Positions 60,882 to 64,000 of a stretch of 64,000 nucleotides of DNA are shown here, one piece after another. A program made the position numbers and the translations under genes. Location: contig NZ_JAGKJJ010000036.1 in NCBI RefSeq assembly GCF_020329505.1, positions 1-64,000 of the forward strand, given 5' to 3'. Source of the DNA: Bradyrhizobium semiaridum. GTDB taxonomy: Bacteria; Pseudomonadota; Alphaproteobacteria; Rhizobiales; Xanthobacteraceae. How positions within the stretch are numbered: the first letter of the stretch is position 1; every line of letters begins with the position of its first letter. The notes under the pieces are model-generated. The model was not told the origin of the DNA, searched no databases, and worked only from the letters and a program-made list of their open reading frames with translations.

Positions 60882-61922
60882 ATGATCTTTCGCCAGCTCT
60901 TCGACAGCGTGTCCGGCACCTACAGCTATCTGCTCGCGAGCCGCGCCGGCGGCGAGGCGCTGATCCTCGATCCCGTGCTCGAAAAGGCCGACCGCTACTG
61001 CAAGCTGCTGCAGGAACTCGACCTCCGTTTGGTCAAGGCCGTCGACACCCATCTGCACGCCGATCACGTCACGGGCCTCGCCGAGCTGCGCGACCGCACC
61101 CAGTGCATCACCATCATGGGCGAGCAGAGCAAGGCCGACGTGGTCTCGATGCGCGTCTCCGACGGCGACAAGGTGACGATCGAGGGTCTCTGCCTCGATG
61201 CGATATACACGCCCGGCCACACCGACGATTCCTACAGCTACCTGATGGGCGACCGCGTCTTCACCGGCGACACGCTGCTGATCCGCGGCACCGGCCGCAC
61301 CGATTTCCAGAACGGCAGCGCGCGGGCGCAATACGATTCGATCTTCAATCGCCTGCTGAAGCTGCCGGACGAGACCATGGTATTCCCCGCGCATGACTAC
61401 AAGGGCGACACCGTCTCCACCATCGGCGAGGAGAAGCGCTACAATCCGCGGCTGCAGGTGAAATCGATCGACGACTATGTCGAGCTGATGAACAATCTCA
61501 ACCTGCCGAACCCGAAGCTGATGGACGTGGTGGTGCCGGCCAACATGCATGTCGGCCTGCATCAGGACGAGCTCGCCAAGGAAGGCCTCTCGCTCACCGC
61601 GCGCGACGCCATCGCGAGCCTCGGCCGCCCCGACATCCTGCTGGTCGATCTGCGCGAGACCGGCGAGCGCGCCAAGCACGGCACGCTGGCCGGCGCACTG
61701 CACGCGCCTTATCCCGGCATCTGCGCTACGCTACAGCCCGGCGGCATGCTGCGCGAAGTCGCCGCCGCGACTGGCCGCCGCGTCGTGTTCTTCTGCGCCT
61801 TCGGCGAGCGCTCCGCGATGGCGGTGGCCGCCGCCAAGAAGGCGGGACTGGCGAACACCGCTCATATCGAAGGCGGCATCGACGCCTGGAAGAAAGCCGG
61901 CGGCCCGGTGGTGATGGGATAG
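60882..61922 (+). CDS. Persulfide (sulfur) dioxygenase fused to a rhodanese
   Basis: The 346-residue protein joins an MBL-fold ETHE1-like domain (residues 1-230) to a rhodanese domain (about 238-346). Iron ligands are His57 and His59 of THLHADH, with Asp61 and His62, His113 (PGHTDD), Asp130 and His171. The rhodanese loop FCAFGERSA has the catalytic Cys305. It should oxidise glutathione persulfide to sulfite, and the rhodanese would supply or remove sulfane sulfur. This suits disposal of the sulfur left on SoxYZ without SoxCD. Confidence 0.9.
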   Translation: MIFRQLFDSVSGTYSYLLASRAGGEALILDPVLEKADRYCKLLQELDLRLVKAVDTHLHADHVTGLAELRDRTQCITIMGEQSKADVVSMRVSDGDKVTIEGLCLDAIYTPGHTDDSYSYLMGDRVFTGDTLLIRGTGRTDFQNGSARAQYDSIFNRLLKLPDETMVFPAHDYKGDTVSTIGEEKRYNPRLQVKSIDDYVELMNNLNLPNPKLMDVVVPANMHVGLHQDELAKEGLSLTARDAIASLGRPDILLVDLRETGERAKHGTLAGALHAPYPGICATLQPGGMLREVAAATGRRVVFFCAFGERSAMAVAAAKKAGLANTAHIEGGIDAWKKAGGPVVMG

Positions 61923-61965
61923 CCGCGGAGAGTTGAAACCGCCCTTCAAACCGCGATCGGATCCG

Positions 61966-62047
61966 TAGCCCGGATGGAGCGTAGCGCAATCCGGGGCAGG
62001 TCCATCCGCGGATTCCGGATTTCGTTGCACTTCATCGAAGCGACGAG
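61966..62047. repeat. Diverged copy of the TAGCCCGGATGGAGCG repeat
   Basis: TAGCCCGGATGGAGCGTAGC starts it and GAAGCGACGAG ends it; the right half is degenerate. It separates convergent genes, ending 1 bp before the binding-protein stop codon. Confidence 0.6.
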
Positions 62048-62048
62048 A

Positions 62049-63068
62049 CTACCGCGTCACGCGCTGCAGCTCCGCGGTCAGCTTATCCAGCGCATCCGCC
62101 AGCATCACGCCGCCGCAGACCGTGAGCCGCTCGGGCAGCACGATGCGCTTGTCCGGCGGGTAGAAGCGCTGCAGCGCGGGGTGCAGCAGGAAGGCGCGGC
62201 CGTCGTCCTCGGCGCGGTCGCCGGCCTCGGCGACCAGGATGAAATCGGGTCGCAGTTTTACAATCGCTTCCAGCGAGGCGAAGCCGCCGGCGCCGATGCC
62301 GAGCTCGCCGGCGGCGTTGGTAAGACCGACTTCCCTGAGCAGCGAATTGACTAGGCTGGCTTCGCCGGAGACAAAGCCGCGGCGCTCCAGCGGCAAGGCG
62401 CGATAATGACGGCCGCTCGCCGCGGCCCGCGCGCGGGCGATCGCGGCATCGAGCCGGGCGATCACGCTTGCCGCGCGATCCGGATGCTGCACCACATCGC
62501 CCATCTCGCGGATCTGCGCCTTCACCTCGTCGAGCGTGCGCGGCACCGTGAACTCGACGAGATGCAGCCCGTTGGCCTTCAGCAGCTCGCGCGTCGCGCG
62601 CTTGTCGAACAGGCTGACGACGACGATATCCGGCTTCAGCACCAGCACGTCCTCGGCCTCGCCCGACAGTCGCGGATAGTTGCGCGCCTTGTCGGCGGCC
62701 CACGATTGCCAGGCATCGCGCGAGAACCGGCTGAGGCCGAGGATCTGGTCGGGATCGGCCAGCGACAGCACCAGCTGATCGCTGCACACATTCATCGAGA
62801 CGATGCGCGGACCGTCGGCGGACGACGCGCTAGGCGAGATAAGGCAAGCGAGAACCGAGAGCGCCAGGACAAGACAACAGGAAGCGAGACGGCGGCCACG
62901 AACCCGCCGCGCCCCCTCTCCCGCTTGCGGGAGACGGCTGGGGCGGGGGTTTTGCCGCAACGAGCACTCTTCGAATGGAGAGAGCCCCCACCCGCCGCGC
63001 TCTTCGCGCGCGGCGACCTCCCCTGCAAGCGGGAAAGGTGAAGCGAGTTTGCGGCAGCGCCACCGCAT
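62049..63068 (-). CDS. BtuF/FecB-like periplasmic binding protein with repeat-derived N-terminus
   Basis: The helical-backbone TroA/BtuF domain begins RIVSMNVCSDQLVLSLADPDQILGLSRFSRDAW, after a signal segment LASCCLVLALSVLACLISPSASSA. It should capture a corrinoid, heme or ferric siderophore. The ATG at 63068 overlaps the ATPase stop (TGATG), but its first 50 or so residues are a translated GC-rich repeat (62911-63043). TTG at 62960, with GAAGAG before it, is an alternative start inside the repeat. No ATG lies between the repeat and the signal segment, so either the repeat forms the N-terminus or initiation is at a non-ATG codon. Substrate is unresolved. Confidence 0.75.
   Translation of the reverse strand: MRWRCRKLASPFPLAGEVAAREERGGWGLSPFEECSLRQNPRPSRLPQAGEGARRVRGRRLASCCLVLALSVLACLISPSASSADGPRIVSMNVCSDQLVLSLADPDQILGLSRFSRDAWQSWAADKARNYPRLSGEAEDVLVLKPDIVVVSLFDKRATRELLKANGLHLVEFTVPRTLDEVKAQIREMGDVVQHPDRAASVIARLDAAIARARAAASGRHYRALPLERRGFVSGEASLVNSLLREVGLTNAAGELGIGAGGFASLEAIVKLRPDFILVAEAGDRAEDDGRAFLLHPALQRFYPPDKRIVLPERLTVCGGVMLADALDKLTAELQRVTR
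62911..63043. repeat. GC-rich palindromic repeat (copy 6), inside the binding-protein reading frame
   Basis: CCCCCTCTCCCGCTTGCGGG at one end and CCTGCAAGCGGGAAAGGTG at the other belong to the same family as copies 1-5. The repeat lies within the 5' part of the open frame at 62049-63068 and keeps it open. Its reading gives residues such as LASPFPLAGEV...LPQAGEG, the same kind of peptide seen when copies elsewhere are read through. Confidence 0.85.
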
Positions 63069-63841
63069 CACACGTCTGCCCACGGCACGATGACGGCCTC
63101 GCTTCGGTACTCGGCGCGATAGGCGCTGATCCGGAACACCTCGGCCATCACCGCCTCCGACAGCGCCTCGCGAGGGGCGCCCTGCGCCACGAGCCGGCCC
63201 TCCGACAGCAGCAGCACGTGATCGGCGAAGCGCGCGGCGAGGCCGAGATCGTGTGTCACGACGATCACCAGCACACCGGCATCGGCGACGTTGCGCAGTT
63301 TTTGCATCACGTCGATCCGGTGGCGCGGATCGAGCGAGGCGGTCGGCTCATCGGCCAGGATCACCGGCGCCTCGACCGCGAGCACGCGCGCCAGCGCGAC
63401 GCGGCTGCGCTCGCCGCCGGAGAGCTCGGTGACGCGGCGGTCGGCGAACTCGGTGACGTCGACCGCCTGCATCGCCCTGATCACCGCGTCGAGGTCCCTC
63501 TGTGACAGCCTTGCCGGATCGGTCGCGCCGTGCGGATAGCGGCCGAGCGCGACGATGTCGCGCGCCGGCAGCGGCCAGTGCACCATGTGGCCCTGCGGCA
63601 GGTAGGCAAAACGTTTTGCGCGCTCACGCAGCGGCAAGGCCGCCAGCATGTCGCCGGCGATCCTGATCTCGCCGCTGGACGGGATCAACCCGGCCAGCGC
63701 ACGGAGCAACGTGGTCTTGCCGGCGCCGTTCGGGCCGACCAGCGCGACCAGATGCCCTGCAGACAACGACAGCGAGATATCGTGCAGCACCTTCCGAGTG
63801 CCGAGCGATGCATTGAGGCCCGTGGCGGAGAGCAACGTCAT
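63068..63841 (-). CDS. ABC transporter ATPase, BtuD/FecE/HmuV type
   Basis: The 257-residue ATPase has Walker A GPNGAGKTT (residues 37-45), a Q-loop (YLPQG), the signature LSGGERSRVALARVLAV, Walker B VILADEPTASLD and the H-loop VTHDL. It powers uptake of corrinoid, heme or siderophore. It is flanked by permease (ATGA overlap) and binding-protein (TGATG overlap) genes in one operon. Confidence 0.92.
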   Translation of the reverse strand: MTLLSATGLNASLGTRKVLHDISLSLSAGHLVALVGPNGAGKTTLLRALAGLIPSSGEIRIAGDMLAALPLRERAKRFAYLPQGHMVHWPLPARDIVALGRYPHGATDPARLSQRDLDAVIRAMQAVDVTEFADRRVTELSGGERSRVALARVLAVEAPVILADEPTASLDPRHRIDVMQKLRNVADAGVLVIVVTHDLGLAARFADHVLLLSEGRLVAQGAPREALSEAVMAEVFRISAYRAEYRSEAVIVPWADV

Positions 63842-64000
63842 GCCACGCCTCCGCCGAGCGCGCGGCGCTCGCGCATGATCAGATAGAGGAAGAACGGCAC
63901 GCCGATGATCGAGGTCAGCACGCCGACCTTGATATCCGAGGTCGAGGGGATGATGCGCACCGCGATATCGGCCGCGAGCAGCAGCGCCGAGCCGGCGAGC
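63838..64000 (-). CDS. FecCD/BtuC-family permease (C-terminal end only)
   Basis: The last 53 residues are visible: LAGSALLLAADIAVRIIPSTSDIKVGVLTSIIGVPFFLYLIMRERRALGGGVA, matching the C-terminal end of FecCD permeases (the VGVLT...G.PFF motif). The stop TGA overlaps the ATPase start by ATGA. The rest lies beyond 64000. It forms the membrane channel of the uptake system. Confidence 0.85.
   Translation of the reverse strand, partial: LAGSALLLAADIAVRIIPSTSDIKVGVLTSIIGVPFFLYLIMRERRALGGGVA

Overview
This is a GC-rich (roughly two-thirds G+C, estimated by eye) chromosomal segment of an alphaproteobacterium of the Hyphomicrobiales, most likely Bradyrhizobium or a close relative. The case rests on gene orders known from that group (dnaX-ybaB-recR next to the SRP RNA gene; def-fmt-truA-dapE; rpmH-rnpA-yidC-engB-argB), on protein families common there (DUF1036, DUF938, HrpB, TIGR02281-type aspartic protease), and on many short dispersed palindromic repeats between genes that resemble those of Bradyrhizobium chromosomes. 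Genus-level identity is inference.

Layout. 1-6.1 kb is the end of a surface-polysaccharide locus: O-antigen-ligase-like protein, Wzz/GumC-type chain-length protein, Wzx-type flippase, family 2 glycosyltransferase and a GNAT-like protein. 6.5-9.8 kb holds a small secreted SH3-like protein, a RibD/DHFR-fold reductase, tRNA-Arg(ACG) and a sensor histidine kinase. 9.9-24.1 kb is a housekeeping block: rpmH-rnpA-yidC-engB-DUF423-argB, a DUF1036/peptidoglycan-binding protein, a pyrimidine nucleotidase, dapE, truA-fmt-def, rmuC and an AmpG-type permease. 24.3-32.5 kb carries recR-ybaB-dnaX, the SRP RNA, a HIT protein, nudC, a PfkB kinase, an Lrp regulator and a chemoreceptor. 32.6-41.3 kb has a phosphohexomutase, an aspartic protease, hrpB, ugd, an acyltransferase and an ECF sigma factor.

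41.6-45.5 kb contains a broken ccdA, a TlpA-like thioredoxin and a complete cyanide-insensitive cytochrome bd operon (cioA-cioB plus a DUF2474 subunit). 45.6-53.9 kb has an L,D-transpeptidase, an orphan amino-acid-binding protein, two acyl-CoA dehydrogenases, small metabolic enzymes and two MFS transporters. 54.2-55.6 kb has an orphan HicB-like antitoxin and a DUF938 methyltransferase. 56.0-61.9 kb is a thiosulfate-oxidation cluster, soxX-soxY-soxZ-soxA-soxK-soxB, followed by a persulfide dioxygenase-rhodanese fusion. 62.0-64.0 kb is part of a BtuCDF/FecBCDE-type uptake operon that runs off the window.

Working together: SoxXA (helped by SoxK) should load thiosulfate onto SoxYZ and SoxB should release sulfate; SoxCD is not in the window, so the sulfane sulfur may go to the persulfide dioxygenase or to a SoxCD encoded elsewhere. 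The most unusual features are non-coding or structural. They include a dispersed 117-121 bp element with 27-bp terminal inverted repeats whose ends fold into tetraloop hairpins; a second GC-rich repeat family that sits in two sox intercistronic gaps and is also read in frame inside the binding-protein gene at 62-63 kb; a perfect 11-bp hairpin just before cioA; nested palindromes before hicB, the ECF sigma gene and the persulfide dioxygenase gene; and the ccdA gene, whose deletion and frameshift let its 5' frame run without a stop into the thioredoxin gene. I found no CRISPR array, insertion sequence, phage or conjugative element.
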